Assembly: GCA_902490005.1 (NCBI GenBank)
Contig: CABUCM010000044.1
Location: forward strand, 1 to 19,683
Direction of reading: 5' to 3'
From: an uncultured Ruminiclostridium sp.
GTDB taxonomy: Bacteria > Bacillota > Clostridia > Oscillospirales > Acutalibacteraceae
Length of the DNA: 19,683 nt
In this document: one piece after another, positions 1 through 7,738 of the stretch
Numbering within the stretch: position 1 is the first letter of the stretch
How the letters are laid out: every line of letters begins with the position of its first letter
Translations under genes and position numbers: made by a program
Notes under the pieces: model-generated
What the model was told of the DNA's origin: nothing
Database searches by the model: none
The model's input: the letters and a program-made list of their open reading frames with translations, nothing else

Positions 1-1553
1 CCGTAGGTCTGCACATGGGTGTGGTATTCCACACTGCCGCTGTAACCGGGATTTTGCAGTAAAATCCGGATGGCCTCCAGCCGTTTGCCCTCGCCGGATG
101 TCCCGCTGGCCCCGCCGTTGGCTTTCCAGTCCTGCCAGCCATAGGTCTGCACATGGGTCTGGTAATTGATCCCGTTCACTATAACCGGCGCCGGGGTGAC
201 AAAGGGCCGCGTTGTGCTTCCAGGCGCGTCGCCCCCCTTATTCACCAACCGGATCTCGACAGCCTCCAGGCGCTTTGCCAAGCCCTCTGTGCCCGCTGGT
301 TCGCCGTTTTTCGCCCAATCCAGCCAGCCGTAGGTTTCCGCGTGTACCCGGTAATAAATATCATAGTGTTCCGCCAGTTCACCGGTCAAGCGAATCTCGA
401 TCCCTTCCAAACGCTTTCCCTCACCGGATGTCCCGCTGTCGGCGCCGTCCTTGACCCAGTTCTGCCAGCCGTAGGTCTGCACATGGGTGTGGTATTCCAC
501 ACTGCCGCTGTAACCGGGATTTTGCAGTAAAATCCGGATAGCCTCCAGCCGTTTGGCCTCGCCGGAGGTTCCGCTGGTCCCGCCGTTGGCTTTCCAGCCC
601 TGCCAGCCATAGGTCTGCACATGGGTCTGGTAATTTACCCCGTCCGCCATAACCGGCGCTGTTGTGATAAAGGGCCGCGTTGTGCTTCCTGGCGCGTCGC
701 CCCCCTTATTCACCAACCGGATCTCGATGGCCTCCAAACGCTTTGCCAAGCCCTCCGTGCCCGCCGGTTCGCCGTTTTCCGCCCAATCCAGCCAGCCGTA
801 GGTTTCCGCGTGTACCCGGTAATAAACATCATATTTTTGAGCGAGATCATCGGTCAATTCAATTTGGATCGCTTCCAGGCGTTTGGCCTCTCCTATCGTT
901 CCGCTGTTTTCTCCGTCATAAACCCAATTCTGCCAGCCATAACTTTGTACATGGGTACGATAGCGAATACCGCTCTCAGCGCCATAAACGTTGATGCGGA
1001 TGGCTTCAAGCCGTTTGGCTTGTCCTGTCGTTCCGCTGACAGAACCCAGGCTTACGTCATTTTGCCAGCCATAGGTCTGCACATGGGTCTGATACGTCAG
1101 AACGCTCTGTTTATTTTGAATAAAGGCGCGGCTGGTCGATCCCGGGGCGCCGCCGCCCTTTTTCACAATACGAATCTGCAAGGCTTCCATTTGCTTGCCG
1201 CAATCGATAGTTCCCGCGGCCTGGCCGTTTTTTGTCCAATCCAGCCAGCCATAGGTTTTGGAATGAACACGGTAATAAATGTCGTATTGCTCCGCCGCCT
1301 GGCCTGTCAATTTCAAACGAATGGCCTGAATGGCTTGGCCGTTTCCCGCATTTCCATTTAGTTCGCCATTTCCTTTCCATCCCTGCCATCCGCTGCCTAT
1401 TAGGCTGACATTGGAAGAAATCCCGCCGGAAACCCCATTTCCGGCCAAACTGAAGCGCAAACCGTTTAAGGGCAGGCCTCTCCCTTCCGTGCCGCAGAGC
1501 AATCCATCCAAAGTAACCGTGTCCTGCCAAAAATTCAATTCCCCTACATAAGC
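1..1553 (-). repeat. ChW repeat array with 468-bp three-unit super-repeat
   Basis: Read N to C (falling coordinates), the units follow a strict order A-B-C three times, then A and a partial B. Type A is YQTHVQTYGWQ...GTSGEGKRLEAIRI, ending in PGYSGSVE. Type B is YHTHVQTYGWQNW..., ending in HYDIY. Type C is YRVHAETYGWLDW..., ending in GGDAPGSTTRPF. The DNA period is 468 bp, with copies beginning at 1, 469 and 937; positions 1-71 and 469-539 are identical base for base. The copy next to the catalytic domain (about 937-1553) is the most diverged; its first A and B units lack the HVQ motif. The GW-containing unit with KRLEAI matches the clostridial hydrophobic W repeat family. Confidence 0.9.
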
Positions 1554-4313
1554 CTGGCTGTTCACAACCGGAGGGACCGTCAACTCCGACGAATCCGGCG
1601 CCATGCCGGTGTTATAAACCAGCTGGTAAGTTCCGGAGCCCAGAGTGATCTTTACAAAGCCCTGCTGCAGTTCTCCAGCTGAGGAGGAGCCGTTGACAGT
1701 CAAAAAGATATTCCCATTGGAGTTTGCCGGCAAATAAACATCAGCCTGGGTATTTGCCGGAATTGAAAGTTCCGTGGTAAGGGTTCCATCCTGCTGCAGA
1801 TGGAAGGAAACTGGAATGGGGCCCTTGACGGTAGGAATCTCCACCGCCCCATCGGCAAGCCCGCCGGGCTGAAGCTTCACCTGAAAGGTGGAAAAGCCCG
1901 CAGAAGTAGGCTGTATTCCGAATATTCCCCGGACAATCTGGCTGGCTGGAGAAGATCCCCACGCATGGGAATAGGTCATGTTCTCCTTTGCTTCGGGGCT
2001 CCAGGCTTCCGTGGACATGGTAGCACCCAGTTTTTTCATGATATAGGCCCAGCTGTTGCTGCCGTATTGGGTATCGGGGTTGCTCATAAACTGACGGGCA
2101 AGGGTTCCGTTCCCGCTCTGATAGAGGCCGTCCAGCAGAAAATAAGAGCCGTAAACGCTGGTGCGAATCGTCCCGTCCGCTTCAATAGAGCCGCTCATGC
2201 TATCCGCCATAGCCTGGTCGGTATAGATTCCGCAGGCCAGAGAAAACGCGGTGGCATGCTGGGCGCAATGATTTACCACAGCGCCGGCCTCCGTCAAGCC
2301 GTCGTAAAACCGTCCGGAATCCTTATGATAAAGACGGGAAATCATATTTTGTTTGATAGTATTAGACCGGTCCGTCAGCCATGCGGCGTCATCCTCATAC
2401 CCCAGCGCCCCGGCGATTTTCCCCAAATCCCGGTAAGCCGCTGAGCACACAGCGTTAAACGCCGTATTATAGGCAGCATTTGCCACTTCATAGGAATCTC
2501 TTTGGGTATAGGGCCAATCCACCATAATCACTTTTCCCGGGTTGCGCACCAGGCCTAAGCTGCTGTCGTAAGAAGAATCATACAGCGCCCTTTTCAGCTT
2601 GTCATAATTATTCCGCAAATAAGAAATATCCCCGGAATAAAGATACTCCTGCCACGCCGCCGTAATGGCGTACAACTGGTATTCCGCCGGCCAAGTGGGA
2701 TTGTTTACCACATAATCCAGGGAATGCCTTGGCAAGCTGTAATTATCCAGAAAAGAAAAGGAGGACATCATCTGGACCAGCACGTCGCCCTCATAGCTCT
2801 TCCGTTCCCTGCTTTGCGAATCCACATACTGGTTCTGGGCAGCGGTTTTCACGGTATACTTGGTCATTTCGTAAATATCGTTCAGCAGCTGGTTGGAGCT
2901 GCTGAACGAGGACTGAGAATCGTCGAATGCCTGGCGGATGGTCAATCCGGTAATTTGGCTGGCGGCAATGGAGGCGGGAGAATTTTTGATCTGGATGTAG
3001 CGGAAACACTTCATCCCGATCCCCTCTAGGGTCTGCTCTCCTTTTTTCAGCGTCCACTGCTCCTCATACACATTTCCCGTTCTCATCCGGCTTTTCACAG
3101 TGCCGTCGTCATTTTTCTCTTCGCCGTAAAGCAAGGTGACCGTCTGCTGTTTGGGAGAATCGATGGACAGCCGAATGCTGCCGATGATCTCCTTCCCCAA
3201 ATCCACCACATAAGAACCGTCGCTCAACTGGGTCACACCAGCGGCCGGCTGCTGATACCGGGTCATATTGCCGGAAGGATAGGGCGTCAGGCGGCCTTGG
3301 TTATTGGCTTCTATATCGCCTGTGTTAACCGGCGTTTTCCACTTCGAGGCATCAAAATCAAGCTGGTTCCAGCCGTAAGGATAATCCGCGCCATTCAGAT
3401 TCTCAGGGCTTGCCTGGTAATAGCTGGCGATGCTTTTTCCCTGATAGCCGAAAACGCCGTTGGCGTCAAGGGTCTGCCAGTTGCTTGGGCTCTCTCCGGA
3501 GTTACTTAGAATCTCCTGGGTTCCATCCTGATAAAACGCCGTAATTTGGCATAAAAAGGCCTGGGTATCCTCAGCGTAGCACACAGCGCCCAGTATATTG
3601 TCGCCCTGCTTCAAAGCAGAGGTAATATCATAGGTGTTATAATATAAGCTGGTAAGATTTTTTTGACTGGGCCCCAGGCCGATCAGCTCGCCGTTTACAT
3701 AAAATTGATAAACGTACTGCCGGCTTGTTTCCGTGGATGACGCCGTCACATTGGCGACCACCCTTTCCACCGGTTTGTTAACAGATAGCTTGCTTCTTAA
3801 GAACACAAATTTTTGATTTGAGCTTCCCCAAATCCCATCTTTGCTGGTCCAATTTTCCCCCGTGGCGGTAACAAACATTTGAGGCTGGGAAAGCCCGCTT
3901 TCCAGGCCCTCGCTGTCGCGCACCTGGACAGCCCAATAATAAAGGCGGTTATCTTTCAGCGCTTCTGTTAATCCCGCCGGCATTACGCCCGAGGATTCGG
4001 CGGTTTCACTCCAGCCGCTGTCATACTGGTAAACTCCCTGCTGAAAATTAGTTTCCGTGTCAGAAACCACAATTCGATAGGCGGTTTGGTATTCATCATA
4101 ATCCTGGTCCTCAAAAGCCCATGAAAAACGCAGAGCTTCTTTGGGGACGCCTAATGGTTCCTCTAATAAATTAACTTTTAAATTTTCCGGCGGCTGCGGC
4201 GGATTTCCTGCCGCTGAAGCCCGCATTCCAAGAGAGCCATTTGCCAAATAGCTCCCGGCTACGGTACAGCATACTAATAAAAAAGAAAGGATCTTTTTGA
4301 CGGCTTTTTGCAT
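1..4313 (-). CDS. Secreted GH78-type alpha-L-rhamnosidase with C-terminal ChW repeats (3' end outside window)
   Basis: The frame is open from an ATG at 4313 to the window edge: 1437 codons with no stop and no end seen. Residues 1-34 form a signal peptide (MQKAVKK, hydrophobic core, ASA before the likely cleavage). An Fn3/Ig-like domain follows (about 38-160), then a Bac_rhamnosid_N-like beta domain (about 165-330), the (alpha/alpha)6 catalytic region (about 470-790) and a C-terminal beta domain. Asp498, Glu503 and Asp510 in DSQSRERKSYEGD match the spacing of the rhamnose-binding acidic residues known in GH78 (D-x4-E-x6-D). Glu769 in STEAW fits the fourth acidic residue, and SHAWGSSPAS ends the domain. 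From about residue 920 onward there are only ChW repeats, expected to act in cell-surface or ligand attachment. The protein probably removes rhamnose from plant glycosides or pectin outside the cell; specificity is inferred. The only Shine-Dalgarno-like sequence is a weak GGGGG before the ATG. Confidence 0.88.
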   Translation of the reverse strand, partial: MQKAVKKILSFLLVCCTVAGSYLANGSLGMRASAAGNPPQPPENLKVNLLEEPLGVPKEALRFSWAFEDQDYDEYQTAYRIVVSDTETNFQQGVYQYDSGWSETAESSGVMPAGLTEALKDNRLYYWAVQVRDSEGLESGLSQPQMFVTATGENWTSKDGIWGSSNQKFVFLRSKLSVNKPVERVVANVTASSTETSRQYVYQFYVNGELIGLGPSQKNLTSLYYNTYDITSALKQGDNILGAVCYAEDTQAFLCQITAFYQDGTQEILSNSGESPSNWQTLDANGVFGYQGKSIASYYQASPENLNGADYPYGWNQLDFDASKWKTPVNTGDIEANNQGRLTPYPSGNMTRYQQPAAGVTQLSDGSYVVDLGKEIIGSIRLSIDSPKQQTVTLLYGEEKNDDGTVKSRMRTGNVYEEQWTLKKGEQTLEGIGMKCFRYIQIKNSPASIAASQITGLTIRQAFDDSQSSFSSSNQLLNDIYEMTKYTVKTAAQNQYVDSQSRERKSYEGDVLVQMMSSFSFLDNYSLPRHSLDYVVNNPTWPAEYQLYAITAAWQEYLYSGDISYLRNNYDKLKRALYDSSYDSSLGLVRNPGKVIMVDWPYTQRDSYEVANAAYNTAFNAVCSAAYRDLGKIAGALGYEDDAAWLTDRSNTIKQNMISRLYHKDSGRFYDGLTEAGAVVNHCAQHATAFSLACGIYTDQAMADSMSGSIEADGTIRTSVYGSYFLLDGLYQSGNGTLARQFMSNPDTQYGSNSWAYIMKKLGATMSTEAWSPEAKENMTYSHAWGSSPASQIVRGIFGIQPTSAGFSTFQVKLQPGGLADGAVEIPTVKGPIPVSFHLQQDGTLTTELSIPANTQADVYLPANSNGNIFLTVNGSSSAGELQQGFVKITLGSGTYQLVYNTGMAPDSSELTVPPVVNSQAYVGELNFWQDTVTLDGLLCGTEGRGLPLNGLRFSLAGNGVSGGISSNVSLIGSGWQGWKGNGELNGNAGNGQAIQAIRLKLTGQAAEQYDIYYRVHSKTYGWLDWTKNGQAAGTIDCGKQMEALQIRIVKKGGGAPGSTSRAFIQNKQSVLTYQTHVQTYGWQNDVSLGSVSGTTGQAKRLEAIRINVYGAESGIRYRTHVQSYGWQNWVYDGENSGTIGEAKRLEAIQIELTDDLAQKYDVYYRVHAETYGWLDWAENGEPAGTEGLAKRLEAIEIRLVNKGGDAPGSTTRPFITTAPVMADGVNYQTHVQTYGWQGWKANGGTSGTSGEAKRLEAIRILLQNPGYSGSVEYHTHVQTYGWQNWVKDGADSGTSGEGKRLEGIEIRLTGELAEHYDIYYRVHAETYGWLDWAKNGEPAGTEGLAKRLEAVEIRLVNKGGDAPGSTTRPFVTPAPVIVNGINYQTHVQTYGWQDWKANGGASGTSGEGKRLEAIRILLQNPGYSGSVEYHTHVQTY

Positions 4314-4686
4314 CAGTAATACCCCCGATTGAAAAATATCTTCACAAATCATTTTCACAAATTATTATACTTCATTTAATACACCTGATATTTTAAAGTC
4401 TAACACAGAATTGTCAGTCCGTAAACCATTTCTATTCACATTCTTTTTTAATTATAGATAGGAAAAGCATACTCCATGAAATAGGTCTTTAGAAGAATAA
4501 AAACGGGAGGGAGAGGAAAATTTTTCTTTTCCTTTTCGGACGGTCCCAGACCCATACCTTTATATTCATCCCGCGGCAATGCGACTAAAAAACTACCATT
4601 GCTTTAGGGAGTTATTGATTCTGTCGGCACCGCTGCTTTTGCGCTAAAATAAAATCGGCAACCGCTAATCATAAGGAGGAAAGGCA
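4314..4686. other. AT-rich intergenic junction without a clear gene
   Basis: This stretch separates the rhamnosidase gene (reading left) from the orphan start at 4687. It contains the candidate -10 box described separately, poly-purine and poly-pyrimidine runs around 4500-4540, and only very short open frames, such as a 22-codon frame at 4579 without a ribosome binding site. I see no RNA gene or mobile-element end. Confidence 0.5.
4364..4369 (-). promoter_or_regulatory. Possible -10 box for the rhamnosidase gene
   Basis: TATAAT on the minus strand lies about 50 bp before the rhamnosidase start, but I find no good -35 hexamer at 16-18 bp. A direct repeat TTCACAAAT (4341-4349 and 4354-4362, plus-strand reading) lies just downstream and could be a regulator site. 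This is weak evidence. Confidence 0.3.
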
Positions 4687-4839
4687 ATGGCTGCTGCAGT
4701 AGAAAACGACCCCATTAAATCGCGCTTCAAAAAAAGAGGGCCCGCGTTTCTGAATACTCAGAAACGCGGGCCCTCTTTTTCCTCTTACATTATATATAGA
4801 AAGAGAGAAGTTTTACAGGGTATCTACAATTTCTTTTAA
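4687..4839 (+). pseudogene. Orphan start: 50-codon frame with a strong RBS, probably a truncated gene remnant
   Basis: A textbook Shine-Dalgarno AAGGAGGA at 4673-4680 sits six bases before an ATG at 4687. The frame encodes MAAAVENDPIKSRFKKRG and then reads directly through both arms of the terminator at 4731-4780 before stopping at 4839, inside the 3' end of the facing aldolase gene. About 14 codons look like a genuine N terminus (acidic, then basic); the rest is set by the hairpin sequence. The simplest reading is that a gene lost everything after its first codons when this junction formed. A functional leader peptide or small protein cannot be excluded. I do not recognise a family. Confidence 0.3.
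4731..4780. terminator. Strong bidirectional intrinsic terminator
   Basis: A perfect 23-bp inverted repeat (arms 4731-4753 and 4758-4780) surrounds a 4-base loop ATAC, with a GC-rich core GAGGGCCCGCG. An A-run on the left (4729-4735) and a T-run on the right (4776-4780) make it work on either strand. It terminates the minus-strand operon ending at 4813 and would also stop any plus-strand transcript entering from the orphan start. Confidence 0.93.
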
Positions 4840-5607
4840 TGCGCCGCCTACGTTATTCCAGTAGGTCATATTATTTCTCAGCTCATCGCCGATGCAGAAG
4901 TGGCGGACGCCTAGGTCAATATAGTATTTTGCCTCGTCGGCGCTGTTGATCTCGCACCGGGGCTGTACTCCGTGCTTCAGGGCGATGCGGATCATTTCCC
5001 GCTCGGCGGCCTTATATTCATCCACGTGGGGGCCCGCGTTCCAGCCTAGGCTCATGGAATAATCGGACGGCCCGAACTGCACCATGTCCACGCCGGGAAT
5101 TTCACAGATTTCTTCCAGGTTATCCAAACACTCTTTTTTCTCTACCATAAAAGCGGCAACGGTGTTACGAACCATGGCGGCGTAATCCATCTGAGGCAAA
5201 TTAGGCTGATAACCGATCCAGCGGCGGTTGGGATAGCCGAAACGTCCTCCGTCCTCCGGGGTATCGGGACGGATCACAAACATGGTCTCCCGTACTTCCT
5301 CCGGAGTTTTATGGTCGGTAAGCAGCAGAGCCTGAAATCCCGAGGCCATGGCTTTCTGGGCTACATAGGCCCGGTTCTGGAAATCCACTTTAATCATGGT
5401 GGAAATATTATGTAATTCCGCGGCTCGGCAGATATTTTCCAAATCCGTATGGGAAAAAGGAGCGTATTCCGCCACGAACTCGATATAATCAAATTTTCCG
5501 GTAGAAGCCACCGCTTCCGTAATGGTGGGCCAGGTGCTGAGGATTCTGGTGGCGATAGAAGGCTGGTTATTGTTCAAAATTTCCCGAAGCTTGTTTGTTT
5601 TCATCAT
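4813..5607 (-). CDS. HpcH/HpaI-family aldolase-like protein
   Basis: This 264-residue protein has the TIM-barrel pattern of the HpcH/HpaI family, which includes 4-hydroxy-2-oxoheptanedioate and 2-dehydro-3-deoxyglucarate aldolases. Those enzymes are metal-dependent and release pyruvate. The two usual metal ligands are present: Glu156 (FMVEKKE) and Asp182 (FGPSDYSMSLG, cf. the family pattern GPxDLsxslG). However, the segment normally reading IDxEHAP is FVAEYAP (residues 44-50), so the Asp and His of the catalytic dyad are Val45 and Tyr48. The pyruvate-binding Arg appears as Lys73 (MIKVDF). Substrate and even reaction may therefore differ from classical members. It is the last gene of the minus-strand operon, 17 bp after the RraA-like gene. 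The start is ATG 5607 (or 5604) after AAAGGGG. Confidence 0.82.
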   Translation of the reverse strand: MMKTNKLREILNNNQPSIATRILSTWPTITEAVASTGKFDYIEFVAEYAPFSHTDLENICRAAELHNISTMIKVDFQNRAYVAQKAMASGFQALLLTDHKTPEEVRETMFVIRPDTPEDGGRFGYPNRRWIGYQPNLPQMDYAAMVRNTVAAFMVEKKECLDNLEEICEIPGVDMVQFGPSDYSMSLGWNAGPHVDEYKAAEREMIRIALKHGVQPRCEINSADEAKYYIDLGVRHFCIGDELRNNMTYWNNVGGALKEIVDTL

Positions 5608-5624
5608 GGCAATCGTCCCCTTTG

Positions 5625-6350
5625 TTATTTATTATCTTCAAAGCCGTTCATAACCCGGATAATTTCTTCCACGTCGTCTGAGTTTCTCATCCGCTCCTGG
5701 CGGACCTGCTCAATCTTCTGAAGCTTCTGTGCCTTTTCCACAACGTCGCCGATATATTCGTTTGGAAATTTCACCGCGCCGTTTTCGTCCATATGGATAA
5801 CGTCTCCGGGGCACACGTCCATACCGCAGATATTCACCGGTACGTTAACCGCTTTTACCGAGAAAGCGCCATGGCCGGCGGTAACGCCGGTAAGCATATA
5901 TTGGACTCCCATGGGACGGATCTCATCCACATCCCTGGAGGGGCCGTCAGAAATAATCCCAACGGTACCCAGTGCCTTCATCGCGGTGGTCATATTGCCG
6001 CCGCAAAGGCCGTTTTTCTTTTTAATCTCCTCCGGAAAGTCCTGCTTAATGCACACGACCACCGGCTTGGGAGAAGCATCGATAGCCCGAAGCACGTCGT
6101 CAAAGCTGCAGCGCTTGAAATTAGGGTCCACCGGCCCGTATACCACGGTAACCGCATAGCCTGCCCGCCGTCCCAGCTCAGGATACATGCATTTGATGGA
6201 CTGATCGGTATACCAGTTGACGGCCCAGGGATCATAAAGGCCCAGACAAAGCTCCCGGTCCTCCGGATAGGTCGCCACCACGTTGGTGATGGATGGGGTG
6301 TCGAATTGTTCCAGCTTTTTTAAATCTTGATTGAAGTTTTCGTTTTTCAC
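5625..6350 (-). CDS. RraA-like family protein (HMG/CHA aldolase or oxo-acid decarboxylase type)
   Basis: This 241-residue protein belongs to the RraA/HMG-aldolase fold. The core motif is GGNMTTAMKALG (117-128), then ISDGPSRDVDEI with Arg139 and Asp140, the residues that in this family bind the substrate carboxylate and the metal. NICGMDVCPGDVIHMDENG follows, as in typical members. Enzymes of this group cleave 4-hydroxy-4-methyl- or 4-carboxy-4-hydroxy-2-oxo acids to pyruvate, or decarboxylate oxaloacetate. The RNase E-inhibitor role of true RraA is unlikely in this operon. I chose the GTG at 6350 because GGAGG (6360-6364) sits nine bases upstream; the in-frame TTG at 6359 would touch the ribosome binding site. 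It carries an extra charged helical C terminus (about 205-241). The 150-bp gap to the upstream gene is AT-rich, with only short dyads. Confidence 0.82.
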   Translation of the reverse strand: MKNENFNQDLKKLEQFDTPSITNVVATYPEDRELCLGLYDPWAVNWYTDQSIKCMYPELGRRAGYAVTVVYGPVDPNFKRCSFDDVLRAIDASPKPVVVCIKQDFPEEIKKKNGLCGGNMTTAMKALGTVGIISDGPSRDVDEIRPMGVQYMLTGVTAGHGAFSVKAVNVPVNICGMDVCPGDVIHMDENGAVKFPNEYIGDVVEKAQKLQKIEQVRQERMRNSDDVEEIIRVMNGFEDNK

Positions 6351-6500
6351 GACAGGCAACCTCCATTAACGCTGATATTCTTCTTTGATTAGCCTCATCA
6401 TACCATCCGGAATTTGGAAATCCAATTCAAATATGGAATCAAGGCTTGAAATTTTAGAATATAAATTCCAAAACGACTTGTTAATTTTTAGACATTATGC

Positions 6501-7580
6501 TTAATTATCCCTCTCCCAGTGATCCATCTCAAATTTTACGCCGTACTGATCCCGAACATCCTTGAGCTTTTGATACAAATTGGGCCCAATTTCAAAGCCC
6601 CCTGCCGCCCGGTTCGCGGCCACCTTTTTGAACTCAATTTCACCGGGCATATAAATGCACTCCGCGTCAGGATCCAGCTTGAAGCCCTTCACCACATCGA
6701 TAAAATTATCCACACGGCGCTTAAAGACGTTTACATCGATAAATTTGGAGATATCAATGGCGATGAGAGACGCCGCCAGCTCAGAACCCGCGGACAGATC
6801 AGAAATCCTGCGCAGGTTTTCCGCCTCAAAATCAAAAGGCATGCCGGTCAGCCCGGCGCTGATTAAACTGATCGCAATAGCAATGCCAGACCCCTTATAA
6901 TCACCGAAAGGCCGCATGGTTCCCGCCATAGCCTCGGAAGCCACCGTGGTGGGCTCGCCGTTTTTGCCGTAAGCCCAATTTCCAGGAATGGCTTTGTTTT
7001 CTGTCTGGGCCACGGAAACCTTTCCCTGGGCAACTACGCTGGTAGCGCAGTCCAGAATCACAGGTAAATGCTGATCCGCCGGGATCCCAATGCTGAAAGG
7101 ATCGGTGCCCAGCACCCGTTCACGTGTGCCCCATACGGCGGTGGTCGCGCCGGAATTGCAAATGGCGATGCCAATCATGTTGCGCTGGGCCGCCATCATG
7201 GTGTAATACGCTAAAAAGCCGATATGATTGGAGTGGGTCAGCGCCACGGAAGCGCAGCCGGTTTTAGATGCCTTCTCCATGCACAGCTCCATGGCATGCA
7301 CGCAGGAAACCGCCCCCAAAGCGTCGTCCGCATCCAGAAGGGCAACGCTGGCGTCTTCCCGCAGAATTTTCATACATGGGTTGGCTTTATAACCGCCGTG
7401 CTCCAGCTTTTGGGTGTAAAAGGGAATCCTGTTCAGGCCGTGGGATGCCTGGCCTCTCATTTCAGCCATCGTCAGATGATCCGCTACGATGCCGGCGTGC
7501 TTTTCTCCCGCGCCAATGGCTTGAAACAGCTTGGAAACATACGCTTGAGACTCTTTTTCCGGGACAACGATACGACTCAT
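6501..7580 (-). CDS. Ldh2-family (malate/L-lactate type) NAD(P)-dependent 2-hydroxyacid dehydrogenase
   Basis: This 359-residue protein has the family hallmarks: RGQASHGLNR (42-51), with the conserved SHG histidine; LTHSNHIGF (114-122); GTDPFSIGIP (158-167); LDCATSVVAQGK (176-187); the PGNWAYGKNGEPTT nucleotide loop; and PFGDYKGSG before the C-terminal helices. Members oxidise or reduce L-2-hydroxyacids such as malate, lactate, ureidoglycolate, 2,3-diketogulonate or sulfolactate in the cytoplasm. The start is ATG 7580 behind AAGGAAGGG. An in-frame TTG at 7646 is rejected because its TTGACA is the -35 box of the operon promoter. It is the first gene of the minus-strand operon with the RraA-like and HpcH-like genes, so a 2-hydroxyacid to 2-oxoacid step followed by C-C cleavage is the likely order. 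The exact substrate is unknown. Confidence 0.87.
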   Translation of the reverse strand: MSRIVVPEKESQAYVSKLFQAIGAGEKHAGIVADHLTMAEMRGQASHGLNRIPFYTQKLEHGGYKANPCMKILREDASVALLDADDALGAVSCVHAMELCMEKASKTGCASVALTHSNHIGFLAYYTMMAAQRNMIGIAICNSGATTAVWGTRERVLGTDPFSIGIPADQHLPVILDCATSVVAQGKVSVAQTENKAIPGNWAYGKNGEPTTVASEAMAGTMRPFGDYKGSGIAIAISLISAGLTGMPFDFEAENLRRISDLSAGSELAASLIAIDISKFIDVNVFKRRVDNFIDVVKGFKLDPDAECIYMPGEIEFKKVAANRAAGGFEIGPNLYQKLKDVRDQYGVKFEMDHWERDN

Positions 7581-7598
7581 AACAACCCTTCCTTTTTG

Positions 7599-7610
7599 GA
7601 AAATATTTTC
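7599..7610. promoter_or_regulatory. 12-bp perfect palindrome at the predicted transcription start
   Basis: GAAAATATTTTC reads the same on both strands. It lies 7-18 bp downstream of the -10 box of the Ldh2 operon promoter, just before its ribosome binding site. This is a plausible operator position for a repressor, but AT-rich palindromes also occur by chance. Confidence 0.35.
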
Positions 7611-7616
7611 GCGTAC

Positions 7617-7646
7617 ACCATACTGCACTTCCTTCTGGGTTGTCAA
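7617..7646 (-). promoter_or_regulatory. Promoter of the Ldh2-RraA-HpcH operon
   Basis: On the minus strand, TTGACA (7641-7646) and TATGGT (7617-7622) are separated by 18 bp. Transcription would start near 7610, giving a leader of about 30 bases with AAGGAAGGG before ATG 7580. The -35 is a perfect consensus match. Confidence 0.65.
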
Positions 7647-7738
7647 GAGGGCTTTTTTGTTTTCCCGCTTATTTTCCCCTTAAAATCCGAGGCGCGTTTA
7701 TCCTTGCCCGCCGCTTTAAAAATCTAGTGCTTATGCAA

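Noticed and set aside
153..1361. Long plus-strand open frames (153-530, 621-1361) opposite the repeat array
   Set aside because: They are antisense shadows of the ChW-coding strand, repeat with its 468-bp period, lack ribosome binding sites and match no protein pattern.
1..1553. Repeats with a regular period could suggest a CRISPR array
   Set aside because: The period is 468 bp, the whole stretch is one open minus-strand frame, and repeats translate to ChW motifs. There are no short repeats with unique spacers.
4731..4780. Perfect 23-bp inverted repeat as the terminal repeat of an insertion element
   Set aside because: The arms are separated by only four bases and flanked by A and T runs, the standard form of a bidirectional terminator. 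No transposase is nearby.
5625..6350. Annotation as the ribonuclease E inhibitor RraA
   Set aside because: The RraA fold is shared with HMG/CHA aldolases, the active-site Arg-Asp is present, and the operon is metabolic. Clostridia generally do not use the E. coli RraA system.
7581..7646. N-terminal extension of the Ldh2 protein to a TTG at 7646
   Set aside because: That TTG forms the TTGACA -35 box of the operon promoter, while ATG 7580 has a good ribosome binding site and gives the normal family length.
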